Part shown: one piece after another, positions 11,833 to 25,000 of the stretch | How the letters are laid out: each line of letters starts with the position of its first letter | Numbering within the stretch: position 1 is the first letter of the stretch | Source: Panonychus citri | Lineage: Eukaryota > Arthropoda > Arachnida > Trombidiformes > Tetranychidae | Direction of reading: 5' to 3' | NCBI RefSeq assembly: GCF_014898815.1 | Contig: NW_026515546.1 | Span: 2,900,501 to 2,964,500 of the forward strand | Length of the DNA: 64,000 bases | Translations under genes and position numbers: made by a program | The notes under the pieces: model-generated | The model's database searches: none | The model's input: the letters and a program-made list of their open reading frames with translations, nothing else | Told to the model about the DNA's origin: nothing

Positions 11833-12712
11833 TATCATCGCATGTGGATCTTTTTTTCAGAAGATCACAATAATAAGCCAACAGTTTTGGATTATTCGTT
11901 TTCAGCTCCAATAAACATGATTCAATCTTCATGTTTAAATTGTTAGTTTGATTACCATCCAAATTGTTTTTTTTATCAATTAGATTGAATTTAAATTTGA
12001 TGAATGTTATTAATATTTGACCAGCATATAAATAACTTAATTTACCATTTCGGGAAATGATTAACTCCAACACTTCGATAGATGAAACAATTAACTGGTA
12101 AGTGGTTGATGAAATGATTTGGTCTTCTATCAAAGTTAAGGTCATTTCTAAAATTTTTTTAGAAAATTTGACCAATTCTTTTGGCCATTTTTTAATAAAT
12201 TGTAATATGCCATTGATGTTGATTAGAAAAAGAGTTTTATCACTTGAAATCAATTGATTTTTTATTAATTGGTCGAAACATTGATCAATTTCACCTTGGC
12301 CAAGAGAAAATTTCTCAATAAAATATACTAACAGTGGAATCAATGACTTCACCACATCACCGTCATTATTATATAGTAATTTTTTTAGATTAGACCAAAA
12401 TAATTGATGAAAATTAGCTGACTCAAGATCACAAAGTCCATAACGAGTGATTATGTTATTCAGGCAATTCAATCCTTTCAATTTGTTTTCATGTTGATGG
12501 TCATCTATCAATCTAAGGATGAAAGGAGTTAGGATGAAAAGATGATTTAATGATGATCCATCCAGAAATGAAACTGTTTCACAAATTAAATCACATTTAA
12601 CTTCATCCTCGAGCCACGATGAATTCTCTTTAAATTCTTTTATTTGATTTAATCTTTGATTAATCAAACTATCACAATTTAAAAAACTATTTCCATGAAG
12701 ATCCATGATCAC
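11798..12712 (-). CDS. TTI2: TTI2 (TELO2-interacting protein 2) homologue, altered C-terminus
   Basis: 304 codons from ATG 12712 (a second ATG two codons later is equally good). TTI2 is a HEAT-repeat partner of TELO2 and TTI1 in the TTT co-chaperone complex that matures PIKK kinases such as mTOR and ATM. The stretch IDDHQHENKLKGLNCLNNII followed by alternating helices resembles the TTI2 core (human has LDDYKPENKVLGVRCL at that place); this match is from memory. Human TTI2 is about 500 residues, so this one lacks much of the N-terminal part or has an unrecognised upstream exon. It is divergent from TANGO1, about 470 bp apart, so they may share a promoter. The last residues (RSTCDDSLLRLTFGNLF) come from filler and antisense TANGO1 sequence; the decayed copy at 8575 keeps a different, probably original tail. 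It is either a working gene with a replaced tail or a recent pseudogene. Confidence 0.6.
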   Translation of the reverse strand: MIMDLHGNSFLNCDSLINQRLNQIKEFKENSSWLEDEVKCDLICETVSFLDGSSLNHLFILTPFILRLIDDHQHENKLKGLNCLNNIITRYGLCDLESANFHQLFWSNLKKLLYNNDGDVVKSLIPLLVYFIEKFSLGQGEIDQCFDQLIKNQLISSDKTLFLININGILQFIKKWPKELVKFSKKILEMTLTLIEDQIISSTTYQLIVSSIEVLELIISRNGKLSYLYAGQILITFIKFKFNLIDKKNNLDGNQTNNLNMKIESCLLELKTNNPKLLAYYCDLLKKRSTCDDSLLRLTFGNLF

Positions 12713-13184
12713 AAAATCAATTTCAAAGAAAAACTCAAATAAAATGAAAACAAATTTTCTGAGAAAAATTTTCTCTAATCAGTAGCTCCATCTGTTGGTT
12801 GGAAAACAATCTTATTAGGAGCAGAAAATTTCTGATTATAAATTATTCTGTGAGAGAATAATTAAATCTTAAGCAATTAGTCAGTAATTGGAATTATTTG
12901 ATTCCAACTAAGAGGATGTTAATTTTTTGAGACAGAAAGAGAATTGAAAGCTTAAAGTAAGAGAGAAGAGAAAAATTTGAAATTCAATTGGAATTTAAAT
13001 GAAGCGCTTCAGATGTTTGACTTTTCTTTTCCTTTCTAATGTGAGTTGTCATTTGTTATTTTCTAACATTGAAAATTATTGATTATGTTTTAATTTCTAA
13101 ATTGTTGATATACTTATTTAATTGTTTGTTTTTTGTTTATTTATTTTGTTTCTTTGTTTAGTTAAATGGTTAAATTAATACACA

Positions 13185-16100
13185 ATGAGTAGATATTATC
13201 AATTAATTGTATTCTTAACTGTCTATTGTATTAAAAATAATTGTGATCAAACTGAGTCTTCACCAGGTTATCAGTTAAAGTGTAAAAATGATATTTGTAG
13301 TGGTAAATATTTTTCCCTTTAATTGTTTTTAATTTATTTATATTATTTTGTATTTTATTCATTTCCTTTTATCTTTTCTCATGATTACAGAATCTATTGG
13401 ATTAGTGGTGGCTACTCAGAACTATCGTCCTGATGAGAGGCATAAATTAAAATACAACATTGAAGATAAAATTGAAATTTTTGGGACTACAATTGATGGT
13501 CAATATTATTTTGCTAAGGTAAGTGTAAATACAAAATAAGTATGATTGTGATTATGATTAGTTTAATTTATTCAATAATTGACTATTTTTTCTTATTTTC
13601 ATTTGGCAAATTTTATTGTAGCTCAATGACCGTCAAGGCCTAGTTTCTAAAAAATTAGTTCGAGAGGTGAAACAATATTTAAAAGAAGATGATTTAATAT
13701 TAACCAATTTGGATGATTCTTGGAAGCCTATTATCAAGTTGGAACCAAGTGATGGAGATTCTTTTATACAAAGTAGTACTTCAAGCTCGGTTGAAGAAGA
13801 GATTACATCGAATTCAGCTGATGATGTTTCAATTTCAATTAGTGAAAATATGGATATTAAACCAGATATTCAATCAGTGTCTGATTCACCCATTGACAAA
13901 TTACAGACAAGTTTTCAACCTGGAAATAATCAAGAAGAACCAACATCAAGCCTTCAAGATTTTCAACATGATCAAATGAAAACAGTGGATTCATCAATTG
14001 CTGTTAAATCAGAAGAGATTACAAAAAGTCAACCTCAACAAGCTAATACCGATATTGTACCAACAATGCCATCTATAGCTTCTGATCCACCCAGATTAAC
14101 CACCGAAGTTGATGGAACAACATTTCCAGTTGATGAATATGAAGAAGACGAAGTCTCTCTACAATCAAGTACACCAACTCCAAGTATGGATATGAGACCA
14201 CCACCATTTGTAGGATATTCGGGGCAAAACAATGGAATTGGACCTTCTGATATTCCATCCAGAAGTAATACTCCCAATCAACAATCATTCGGAGCTTTAA
14301 ATCTCTCTCCAAGTGTGGAAATGTCCAAAGTTAATGGAAATTCAGAAGCGAGTGTTGTTATGGATCAACCAAATATCAATTCACAAGATAAAAATCCAAC
14401 TCCGACTGTTCCAGATGATCCAATAAACAAAGAAGACCAACCTCAAGAATCTAATGTTTTCAACGAAATTGTCAACGAAAAGAGTCCAGAACTTTCCCCT
14501 TCTATTGTCTATGAATCAATTCCGTCTTCATTACCTTTACATCCAATTAATACCGATGATCTTGCTGGTCGAGAGTCTAATTTATCACCTCAATCTGAAT
14601 CGTCATCGGATGTAAAAGGAACAGGTTTTGTTGATAATGTTAATAATCAACCAAGTGAGACAACAACAGCTACACCAGCAACTGAATCTTTATCTCCTGC
14701 TTTAGTTGATGGAATCACTGATTCACAAAATGGCCACACAACAAATTCAATTGACAGCGATCAGTTGATTGATAAACTCGATGTAAACAACATTGAATCA
14801 AATGAAATCAATTTGCAACCACAAGTCCAAAACCAGGACCAATCGTCATCAACACCTTCACCTTTGATTGATACTGATAGAGATCAGTACAGTTTTCCAT
14901 CAAATCAGGAAGAAAGTAAAATCCAAGAGAGTCACAAGGATGAAAGTCCAACTGATGAAGTTCACCATCATGGTACAGTTGAAACAGAAATTCAGAATCC
15001 AAAAATTAACGAGGTTTCATCAACTCCATCACCAATACTTCAACAACAACAACAACAACAACAACAATTACCTGCATCATCACAACCTTCAAATTATAAC
15101 CAACAACAACCTTTACCGAATCAAGATGAACCAGTGCATCAATACAACCAACCTAATTATCATCATCAAACTGTGCATCAACAACAACAACCTCAACGTC
15201 CACCAATTATTGGTACAAATGATGATTATAAACACAATAATCAACCTGATTATCCCTCTGATGAAATGACACATCAGATGGCAGCTGAAGTAGAGAAACA
15301 ATCTTATCTTTCCCCCTCATCATCATTATATTTACCACCTCAACAAGAATCAGTGACAACAGACTTACCTTTATCATCATTACAACCATCACCTGATTCA
15401 GATTCAGATTCATCTCTACATCTCTCATCATCAGTTAACAATCAAAATTTTGATTCCAACTTGGCGCTTCCAATGCAATCTTCATCATTACTTTCCAACA
15501 GTGCAAGTCCATCTGACCAACAATCAACTTTCAATGGTCCATCTGAATCATTAACTGATAGTTTTACACAAACAACTTTCACCGAAACACCGATATCAAC
15601 AAATTATCCTGACGCAATGCGCTCACAAATTACTTTACTCACAACACTTTTACCAGAACCAGTGATTGACTATTTACATCATGTTAACTTTTCACCATCA
15701 ATTTTTGTCATTCTATTGATGATAACAATTACCTGGTTGGTTATGTTTATCACATCAAAAATCCTCTCCTCACATAAGGAGAAAGTTTCCCTAGAAGATC
15801 AACTTTGCCGTAACCATGGGGAAAATTTTAACCTTAAAACAGAAAGAGATTATCTATTTGATGAGTTGGCGGCTGAGAAAGAAAAGGTAAGTGAGTGAGA
15901 GAGAGAGAAAAACAAAATGATCTCCATTATAAGAAATTAACTCATTTTATCTTTTTCCCATTCTTTTCCTGGTAACAGAATTCACGTTTACTCAAGGAAC
16001 ATCTAGAGATTAAGGATAAATTTGAGAATATCAATCATCACATTGAACATTCTGAGGTATTCAGTCAACAATCAATACACTAAATTCAATTTGGCAAATT

Positions 16101-17881
16101 GTATATAAATTTTATTGTTGCTAATTTTCTACTTTCCCTCTTTCTGTTGTTATCTTTTTCCTATTCTAATTCAATATCAGAGTGAGAAAAATAGTCTAAT
16201 CAGCAAGTTGGAATCATTGGTTAATGAAACACGCAAGCAAAAACAGAGGATTGAACAGCTTGAGAAAAACAATGAAACTCTCAAGAATGAGGTGAGTTTA
16301 TTACCATTTAACCTTTTAAATAATCGATACAATTTTCTAATCCAATGTTTATATTGTTTTAATTTTCAGTCTTCTGAGGCCAATGATGAACTTACCCGAG
16401 TAAAACTTGATCTAGATAAATTGTCAAAAGAATTAGAAGAAAAAGCTGATTCACTTGAAGCAGCGCAAATGGAAATTGAAAAATATGCTGATACTAGTGA
16501 GCAACTGACCCAAGAAGTGAAATTATTGAAAAAGAAAGAAACTCAACTAGAAACTGACCTTAAGCGAATGGTCAAGCAGGAGGAAATCATTGAGAAATTA
16601 AAAATGGAATTGGAAAATGCTGAACAAGAAATTAATTCAATGAAATCATTTATTGACAATACAAATGAATCTGCTGAATACTCACTGGAATCATTACTGG
16701 ATGGAATTAAATTAAAGGCAGAATTAAGTGTCGCTCAAAAGCAATTAAGATCAATTAAGGAGGAAAAAGATGCACTTTCCAATAAAACAGCTGAGATGGA
16801 GACACGATTAGCTAAAGCAGAGGTTGATTCAAATGAAGCAATTAAGGCTAAAGATGAGGCTGAAAGACGATTACAAATATTGAAAACTTATTTCAATGAA
16901 CAAGAAGTCAAATTACAATCAGAACTTGGAACATGGAAATTAAAATATGAAGAAATGCTTTCTCGAAATGAATCAGTTCCAGGATATATTGAAGATCTAA
17001 AGCGTTCTAATGAATCATTGAAGAATCAAGTTGAAAGTTTAGAACGTGAAATCGCCAAAAGAGAGGAGAAACACCGAGTCGACTGTAGTAAACTCGAACG
17101 TGACAAGCATGAACTATACATGTCAAAAATTCGAGTTGTTGACGATTTAAAGAATCTAAAATCTGAATGTGAAATTTTACGCAAAAAGTTAACACTTAAA
17201 TCACAAGGTTATTCAGATGATGATTTAAAACATTCAACAGGAGTCGATGGATCAACATCATCAACAGGAGTTAATTTAGATTCACTACCACCTCCACCTC
17301 CACCACCCACTGGATATCTTGAAGATACACTTGATTCATCAGCTGCAAGTGGACCTTGGTCACTTGGTACAATTGACCCACCGCCACCATTTCCTGTAAG
17401 CTGGATGAATTCAGGTGACTCCTCAACCTCGGGTTACAGTTCATTGCCTCCAGCACCGATGCCTTTACAACAACATCAACCATCTAATCATCATCATTAT
17501 CCCTCTCATCATCATCACTCTCATTACCCTCCAGCCCCTCAAATGCCTCCAATGCGTGATACCTATTCACCAAGCTCTCAACGATCCCATGATCAGCGAA
17601 GTGTCCGAAGTGATATATCTTTCTCGTCAACAAATAATTCACATCATCATTATCCAAATTACGGTCCACCGCCACCCCTACCACCCCAAACTGTCCAAGG
17701 ACCTTTTTCAAATCCAATACCATCACATTGGTCTGTCAATACCCAACAGCAGCAGCAACAACAACAACAACAACAACAACAACACCCACATCAATATCAA
17801 AATCCTCAACAATCCCAATCATCACATAACGAGTCTTCAATAAATTATGATTCTAGAAATTATTATACCGGTGGACGGTAA
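13185..17881 (+). CDS. Tango1: TANGO1/MIA3-like ER exit site cargo receptor
   Basis: Six coding exons: 13185-13302, 13391-13518, 13622-15886, 15979-16056, 16181-16291, 16370-17881. Together they give 1403 residues, close to insect Tango1 (about 1430). TANGO1 spans the ER membrane at exit sites, recruits bulky secreted cargo such as collagen on the luminal side and binds COPII Sec23 outside. Seen here: a signal peptide (YYQLIVFLTVYCI), an SH3-like luminal module at about residues 35-100 (NDIC...YFAKLNDRQGLVSKKLV), a long acidic Ser/Pro/Gln-rich luminal region, a membrane segment at about 772-792 (FVILLMITITWLVMFI), coiled coils at about 795-1180, and a Pro/His/Gln-rich tail with PPPPPPP and PPPPLPPQ clusters at about 1195-1403, the usual Sec23-binding type. 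All introns are short and in standard places. The Gln run at 15046 has nine CAA codons against six in copy B. The intact gene is flanked by its own broken copies. Confidence 0.92.
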
Positions 17882-18097
17882 CATAAAATCAATTGATTAA
17901 CTTTATCGATTAACTAAAATTGATTCTCCCTCTTTTCTCACTCTCTTTCTCTCTCTCTTGTGTAATATTTACTTTATTAATTAGTATATTAATTGATTAT
18001 TAAAAAAATTATTGTTATTTTCAATATTATTTTTCAACATGAATCTAATATTTTTATTAACTAAATATTACATGAAATGATTAATCTTTTAATTGTT

Positions 18098-19241
18098 TCA
18101 ATCATATTCTGATCCAATTGTGATACTTAGTTCATCTCCAACAATTTGAGTCCCATGAAACCATTTATTTGTATCCAAGACAACTGATAGAAAGATTGAA
18201 ACAATTAGTTAAATTGGATGACAATTTAAATTGCATTTCACTCACTTATATCTCCTGGATTAATTGTTACCTCAAATCTTTTACAATTAAGGTAACAATC
18301 AAGTGGAGGTTCAAGAATCCATTTTTTGGTTCCCTTAATTTGTGCTTGCCATGAAGGATAACCAACATTATCAATCTGATGAACAGATAAACAATTAAAT
18401 AATTTGGTAACAATTTAGCTAATTGTTAATCACTTACGTGCATTGGTGCACCATAACCAGGGGTTCCCATGAATATCCAATCAAGTCTTGAATCCTCTGA
18501 ATTAATCGGCAGAAATTGTGGTTTATGATAAAATTGTCTCAGAATTGATGTTATCCTTGGATCACAATTAGACCAACCAATATACCATGGAGTTGATTGA
18601 TTGTAATTAACTTGATCTGGAATTGATTGTAAAGCTTGTATGAGTGATTTGTAGGAAGTTGAATACGGAAAAAATTGACAACGATATTGATTATGATCAG
18701 AATTAATTGTTGACAAATATAATTGTTGAAAAAACTTCAATGAAAACACATCCAAAGCTTTCCAATTAGATTTAATTGCTCCTCTAATTATTAATGGTTC
18801 CATTGAATAAGCAAATCTTAATTGTAAACGATAATAATAAGTAAAATATTTGATTACTTGGAATTGATTTGGATTTTTAATTGTTTACCTTGATTCAAAT
18901 TGTTCACTTGTAATATTTGTAACTTCAATGATCTCTTTAATTGTTTCACATTTTGAACAATTAACTGGTGGATGAAACAATTTACTCCAACTTGATGGGA
19001 TAACAATTGAACAAGAACCTCGGCCACTAATTAATTTAACTGAATTTGAAACAAGTGAAACAATTAGACTGTAATTACCAAGATAGATAAAGTAGTAAAT
19101 TATAATTAAGGTAACAATTAAAGATCGTATCGATTGGTTAGCTAATTGTGGATAAATCCAATCAGAATCGTCTATTAGTTGAGAGGTTAATTGTTGATCA
19201 CTAGAATTTACAATTGATTTTGATTTAGTTTTACGACCCAT
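18098..19241 (-). CDS. Membrane-anchored JmjC/cupin-8-type 2-oxoglutarate oxygenase
   Basis: Four exons on the minus strand: 19241-18889, 18816-18438, 18375-18246, 18183-18098; 315 residues. The start chosen is MGRKTKSKS; an in-frame ATG four codons upstream (19253) also exists. A single hydrophobic segment at about residues 41-60 makes it a type II membrane protein. The rest is a JmjC/cupin fold. EPLIIRGA is the usual entry strand; PWYIGWSNCDPRI and DWIFMGTPGYGAPM lead to the iron site. The metal triad is complete: H244-x-D246 (MHIDN) and H297 (WFHGT). WQAQIKGTKKW and NPGDIIVLDT are also typical. Proteins of this group are Fe(II)/2-oxoglutarate dioxygenases; the substrate cannot be told. It converges with TANGO1, with about 216 bp between the stops. 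Exon junctions restore perfect motifs, so the model is solid even though the individual exons look like orphans. Confidence 0.85.
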
Positions 19242-19253
19242 GATAATTAACAA

Positions 19254-22078
19254 TTACAACTAACAATTTGTAAATTGTTTTCACACAAGAAAATGGGTAA
19301 GCTAAGATTGAGAAGAAGCAACAATTTAACTAATCATCTCATGTTTACCTTGATGATTATGTAAACAATTAATTTAATCACAAATTTTCAGCCAATTCTC
19401 AGTAAATATTAACATAATCTTAATCCTTAATTATTAATAGTAACAATTTAAATCACAAAATGTGATTTATCTTGAAATCTAAACGTTTTTTGTTATGTTA
19501 ATTTAACTAAACTGAAAATGATTGATTAATATTCAACCATCTTAAAGTTAATTGTTACTTTGAAACTTTTCAATCTATTTATTAACAACAATTAGATTGA
19601 TTTAGATTGAATTGATTTACTTTTTCAGGGGAAATTTGTTACTTTTTAAATTGTCACAAATTTTGTCCAACAATTTAGTTGATTGTTTATTAAAGTGAAC
19701 AAAATTACTTTACTCTGAAAAGGTTAGATTATTTTTGCTGATTTCTCATTGATTTCAAATTTAACTTTAATTTTTTAATCGTAACAATTTAATCGTTCAT
19801 CAAGATTAATTTGTTCACTTAATTGTTTATATGTTTAGTTGATTTCTCGGCCAACCCATTATAACAATTAAGGTGCAGCTCAGTGATACATTATCATCAT
19901 CATAATCAAAATTGATTGTTAGTAACCAATTACAATCAATTTTCAATGTTTAATTATTAGTAAAAGTGATTAAATTAAGTTTTCTTGTGATTTTCAAAAA
20001 TTAAACTGATGATACAATCAGTAAATTTAACTTATTATAAAACAATTAAATATATTCAATATACAGCCACGAAAAATGAGATGAGAACAAAAATTATATC
20101 AATTGCGCATAAAGAGATAATTTAATCAAATTTAAAAGAGAAATTGTATTGATTTAGATGGAAAGTAATAGAAAAATGTAATCACAATTAGAAAAAAATT
20201 ATCTCTCTATGCTTATAAGTCACAATTTCTGTTCTCATCTCATTTTTCGTGGCTGTATTAATGAAATTAGTTATTATTAGTATTCAAAGTTATAATTGTA
20301 ACAATTAAGCGACTAGATTACAAATAGTTAACAATAATTGTTACAATTAATTCAAGATCAATTTGAAATTATCATTGATATTCAATGTTAATTGTTCATT
20401 AAATATTAATATAAACAATGGTTATGATTGATTTACGATAACAATTAGCTAAATCATTGAATCTTTTGATAATCAATATTGATTCCCAGTTAATCAGAAA
20501 ATCAAAATGATTAAAAGTTAATTACACTGTAATTTAAATGAGAAAGAAAAAAGTTGAAACAATTAACTTATTGATTAAGGAAGAAGATATAAAATTGATT
20601 TGGTTAATCAAAGTGAAACCAAAACACCAACAACAATTAGTTAATCAATTGGGTGTGAGCCGTTGGATTTGATTGAGTTGATTAAACAATTTTAGAATCA
20701 ACCAGTTTAATCAATTTAAATCTAATCAAATCTAAATCTTGATCCTAATTACAATTTACTATTTAAATCAATTTTGTTTAATTTTTTTCATCTTCTCCTC
20801 TACTAATTAATTAATTAATTACTAATCAGTGACTTATTATGTCTGGAGTTAAAAGTTAATCTAAATGATAATTAGCTAAAAGTTAACAATGAAATTTACG
20901 GTTTAATTAATTAACCAAAAATTTGACCAGAAAACTAATTAATCAATTAGTTGATTGTGGTTAACAATCAAATAATAACGTTACAATTAAATGTGTAAGT
21001 GTAGGTTGAGAGTAAAATTTACATGAGAAACAATTAAAACTAATCAGTAATCAAATCTAATTAGATATTGAAAGCGGAGACCAATTTAAATTGCTAATCA
21101 AATTATCAATAAAAGTAAAGCTAATTGTCTAAATCGAGAATCTAATTGTTAAAACAATTAACGAGATCTATCAATAAATAGCTCACATCAATCATAATCA
21201 TTATCTTAATTAATTATTTGGCAACAATCAATGAAAGTGAAAGAAACTTGTTAATTAATTAATCAATTAATCATAATGAATCAAAATGTTTCAACAAATT
21301 AGGAAGCAACTTGTTTCCAATGCTTCATCTGAACGTAATAGTAAAAAGTTAATTAAGATTTTAAGACAATAATGATTATAACAATTAAGTAAATAAGTGT
21401 GATGATGATGGACAATTGAACAATTAATTAATCAATTAATCGTTAATATCCATAAATGATTACCAAAAAGAATCGGTTGATTGTGAAAATGAAACTTTCT
21501 TAATTGATGATTTATTTTCACCTTCCAGGTAAATCTATTAACAGAGTTGAAAGTTAATGAGGAAATGAAGATAAATTATCATCTTAATGATGATGAGGAT
21601 GAAGATGAAGAGGAGGTTAATAAAATTAGTGGGTGGTGAAGATGAAGATGAGGATGAAAAAGGTAAGAGTTGAATAAAAGAGAGAGAGAAAACTTTTTCT
21701 TTTAAAAGAAAACTTTATCATCATTTTATCTTCTTGATCATCATTTTGATCATCATGTTGATCATCATGTTGATCATAAACCTTTTCCTTTCTCTTTGCC
21801 CTGAAGGGAGGAGGCGGTTGTGGTGGTGATGGTGGTGATGGAGTAGTAGGAGGAGGGATAAAGATGATGAGGAAGATGAAATTTGTCGATTTGTTTGTTT
21901 TCCATTAATTGAAGAAACTTTTTTTTTCTATCTCATCATGTCCATTACATTTTAACTATTAGTTAATTGTTGACTTTTAATTGTGATTATTTGGTGTGTT
22001 TATGTGTTTTCAGTGATTTGGATTAACATTAACAATTCCTATTGTGATTATTGATGATTTACAATCAAACAATCAAAA
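19254..22078. other. Intergenic region between divergent JmjC gene and unknown gene
   Basis: About 2.8 kb with no coding frame I can support. It is saturated with AATTGTTA/TAACAATT words and contains the MITE annotated separately. Near the right end there are GAT/GAG-rich runs (about 21580-21660, ATGATGAGGATG type) and a cluster of GATCATCATGTTG repeats (21730-21780). The two flanking genes are transcribed away from each other, so both promoters must lie here; no TATA box stood out. Confidence 0.5.
20064..20255. mobile_element. Tc1/mariner-type MITE with TA target duplication
   Basis: A 192-bp element bounded by TA on both sides (20062-20063 and 20256-20257). Its ends are perfect inverted repeats of about 26 bp beginning CAGCCACGAAAAATGAG and ending CATTTTTCGTGGCTG. 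The inverted similarity continues imperfectly inward (AAGAGATAATTT against AAATTATCTCTCT), so most of the element can fold into a long hairpin. It has no coding capacity. TA duplication and CAG... termini are typical of nonautonomous Tc1/mariner elements. No transposase source is visible in the window. Confidence 0.85.
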
Positions 22079-25000
22079 ATGAGAGACGATGTTAATTGGT
22101 TAACATGGTTTCACCGATGGACAATTAATCAATTGATTGTAGTTGGTTTAATCTTATTATCTTCTAATTGTTGTGTTAATTATTCAAATGGTTTTAAATA
22201 TATTTCATTGGATTCAACAAATCAACGGATTAATGGTAATTAATAATTTTGTGTCTTTTTTGGTTCCATTTAATTGACTAATGTTTTAATATCCTTGCTA
22301 ATTGTTGATAACTTTTTCTGCAATTAAAGTTACTCTGGATCCGGAATTTGATCAATTAAATAATACGATTACGGATAATACAATTACGGATAATGATTCA
22401 GGTAATAATTAGTGTTAATTGTTAATAAAATTGATTATTATTTGTATGATCAGTAAAATTGTTTCAATTAAACTACAATCAAACCTAATGGATAAAGTTG
22501 ACCCTCAATGTTTAATCTGAGTGATATTGTAACAATTTGTTAATTGTTGATGCAATGATCAATTCCATGTGATCATCAAGCATCAAACTATTCAAGAAAT
22601 CAAAGTTAATTGTTTGACTATTTGTAATAATTTAAGGAATGTGATGGTAACAATTAACAGAAAGATTTAAGAAAAAAAATTCAGAATCAATATTATCCAT
22701 TCAAGGGTAACTATCAATACAAATTAAAGTCCCACATTAACATCATGATCAACAATTAACTGATCTATAAGCAAACAATCAACTATACAGATCATGATTA
22801 TCTGAGAAAAATCAACTAATCACCTTAATTGTCACTTAATTACAGAGGAAGGACATGCAAAAGTCGTTAAAACAATTTCAACTCTACTTGCTGAATCGTT
22901 GAATAAAAGTATTGGTCATTTTCAATATATTCAAGATGTGGATCTTAATCATAACAATCAAGGTTCATCTGAATCATCTGAAGAATCAGAATCATCAGAA
23001 TCAAGTGGATTAAGATTACCATTAATCTCAAATAAATCATCTGATAAAAAAGTCCCATGTTCAAATAAGATATCAAAATCTAATCGCAATGGTAAGTCAA
23101 CAATTAACTTATTGAATTGTCTGAATAATGTTGATAATTTTGCTTTAAAACATCATTTGAAATTTGATTGTGATCATTTGAAATAAACTGAGTTAACAGT
23201 TAATCGTTACGATTAACATTTAGATGTTTATTACAATTAGATTGGGAAAATTGAAATTTACAATTTTAATTTGAATTTGTGAACATTATGATTGGTTTTT
23301 TGACGAAAAAAAAAAGATCAACAAGTTTGTCCTTTTAAAGATCATCTTCATAAACGTTAAATCATCATCTTTATTAGAAACGTGATTAGATTTGATTAGA
23401 ATGATTAAAATTGATTGTTGTAATTTAATAAACGATTCCACTGAGATGGAGACAGTTGGAAAGAAAAAAATATTTAGATTCTAAATGATCAGTAATCGAA
23501 GATGCTACTGAATGAAAAAAGGATGAAATTGATGATGAGGATGAGAGATGATCTTGTGAGAGATGAAATTTTTTACCTTGGGTAAGACTTGTGAATGAGA
23601 TCAAGATGATGAGAGGATGAAAGAGAAAGAGAAAGAGAGAGATGATGATGATGAAAAAAGATCTTTATTTATCATCTCTCTTTTTTCATCTTTCTTTTCA
23701 AAAATGGTTTCCTAATATTGGAAAAAGAGACGAGGATCATCAGTTTACCTTTTTTTTTCATCTTCTTCTCATCTTTTTTTATCATCATCTTCACATGATA
23801 GTGATGATGAAGATGAAGATGATGACAATTTACCTTGAGGGCAAATTACAATTGGAAATATAATGAAAAGTAACAAGTTACACCTAATCAACGGTTGATT
23901 TAACTTTCCATTTATCATAAGTAAAACTTTTACTCCTGAAAAATGAAGTTTATTTTGTTTTTCAAACAATTTGTTGAGAATCACATTGATCAGTTGATTG
24001 CTATATTTATGATTGGTGATTAGTATTCATTTAACTAAATCATTAATTAATTCAGAAATTAGTTTCTATCACGATTTGTTTGTGTATGTTGATGATTAAC
24101 TTAGTTATTACAGTTACTACAATTTAATGAATAACTTGGTTGGTAAATCCAATTGAAAAGGTTACAATTGTTTACCAAATTAGCATTTGATTTAGATATT
24201 CAGTAGATTGGTAATCTGTTAATCAGATAGGATTAAAGTTAAATTGTTGGTGCCTGATAATATCATTAAACAATTAACATTGTCAATCATGAATATTAAC
24301 TTAATTTCTTGAAAAAAAAAGTTCAATCAAGTTTCAGAATCTTAATTGTTACAACAAAAAGGGAGAGATTATTAAAATTGTAACTATTAATATGTAAAAG
24401 GTTTGGTTAAGATTTTTCAATTATAATTAACTAATTGTTATTATTACTTTTGTTATTGTTATTGTTATTGTAACTTTGCATCTTTTGATTACTGCAATTT
24501 AGTTTGATTATTATTCAATGATTAGTTTACAATTAGCTGATTTTGTTTAGTTAATGGTTTTTGTTTACCAAATATTATTAGTTTAAGGTTAAACCGACTG
24601 ATTATAATTGGTTAAATTGTGACAATCAGTGATAACAATGTGATAATCAAATCAGTGATACTTGATAGTTGATTAGTAAGTAAATTGATATTATTAATAC
24701 AATGACAGTTAATTGTCAGATGATTAGTTTAGAGGGATGTTAGTTAATTGTATCTGGATGTTAGGATTGTTAAATTGTTATAGGAGTTGAAGAAAAAAAA
24801 ATCAATTAATCAAAGTTTCATTTAATTTAGTAATCAACTTGATTGTCGTTAAAATTTCAAAATCAATTGCAATTAATTTCTCATCAAAAGCAAAATTGAT
24901 TGTGAAAAGTTAATCAAAAAGTCAAACTCGTTTAGTTGATTTCAAATCAATAACCTGAATTGAAATGATTGATTTAATGATAATGACGATGATAATGAAT

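Noticed and set aside
23642..23984. Short frames on both strands in the long intron of the unknown gene
   Set aside because: Poly-GAT/CTT repeats give Met/Ser/Phe runs; no conserved feature.
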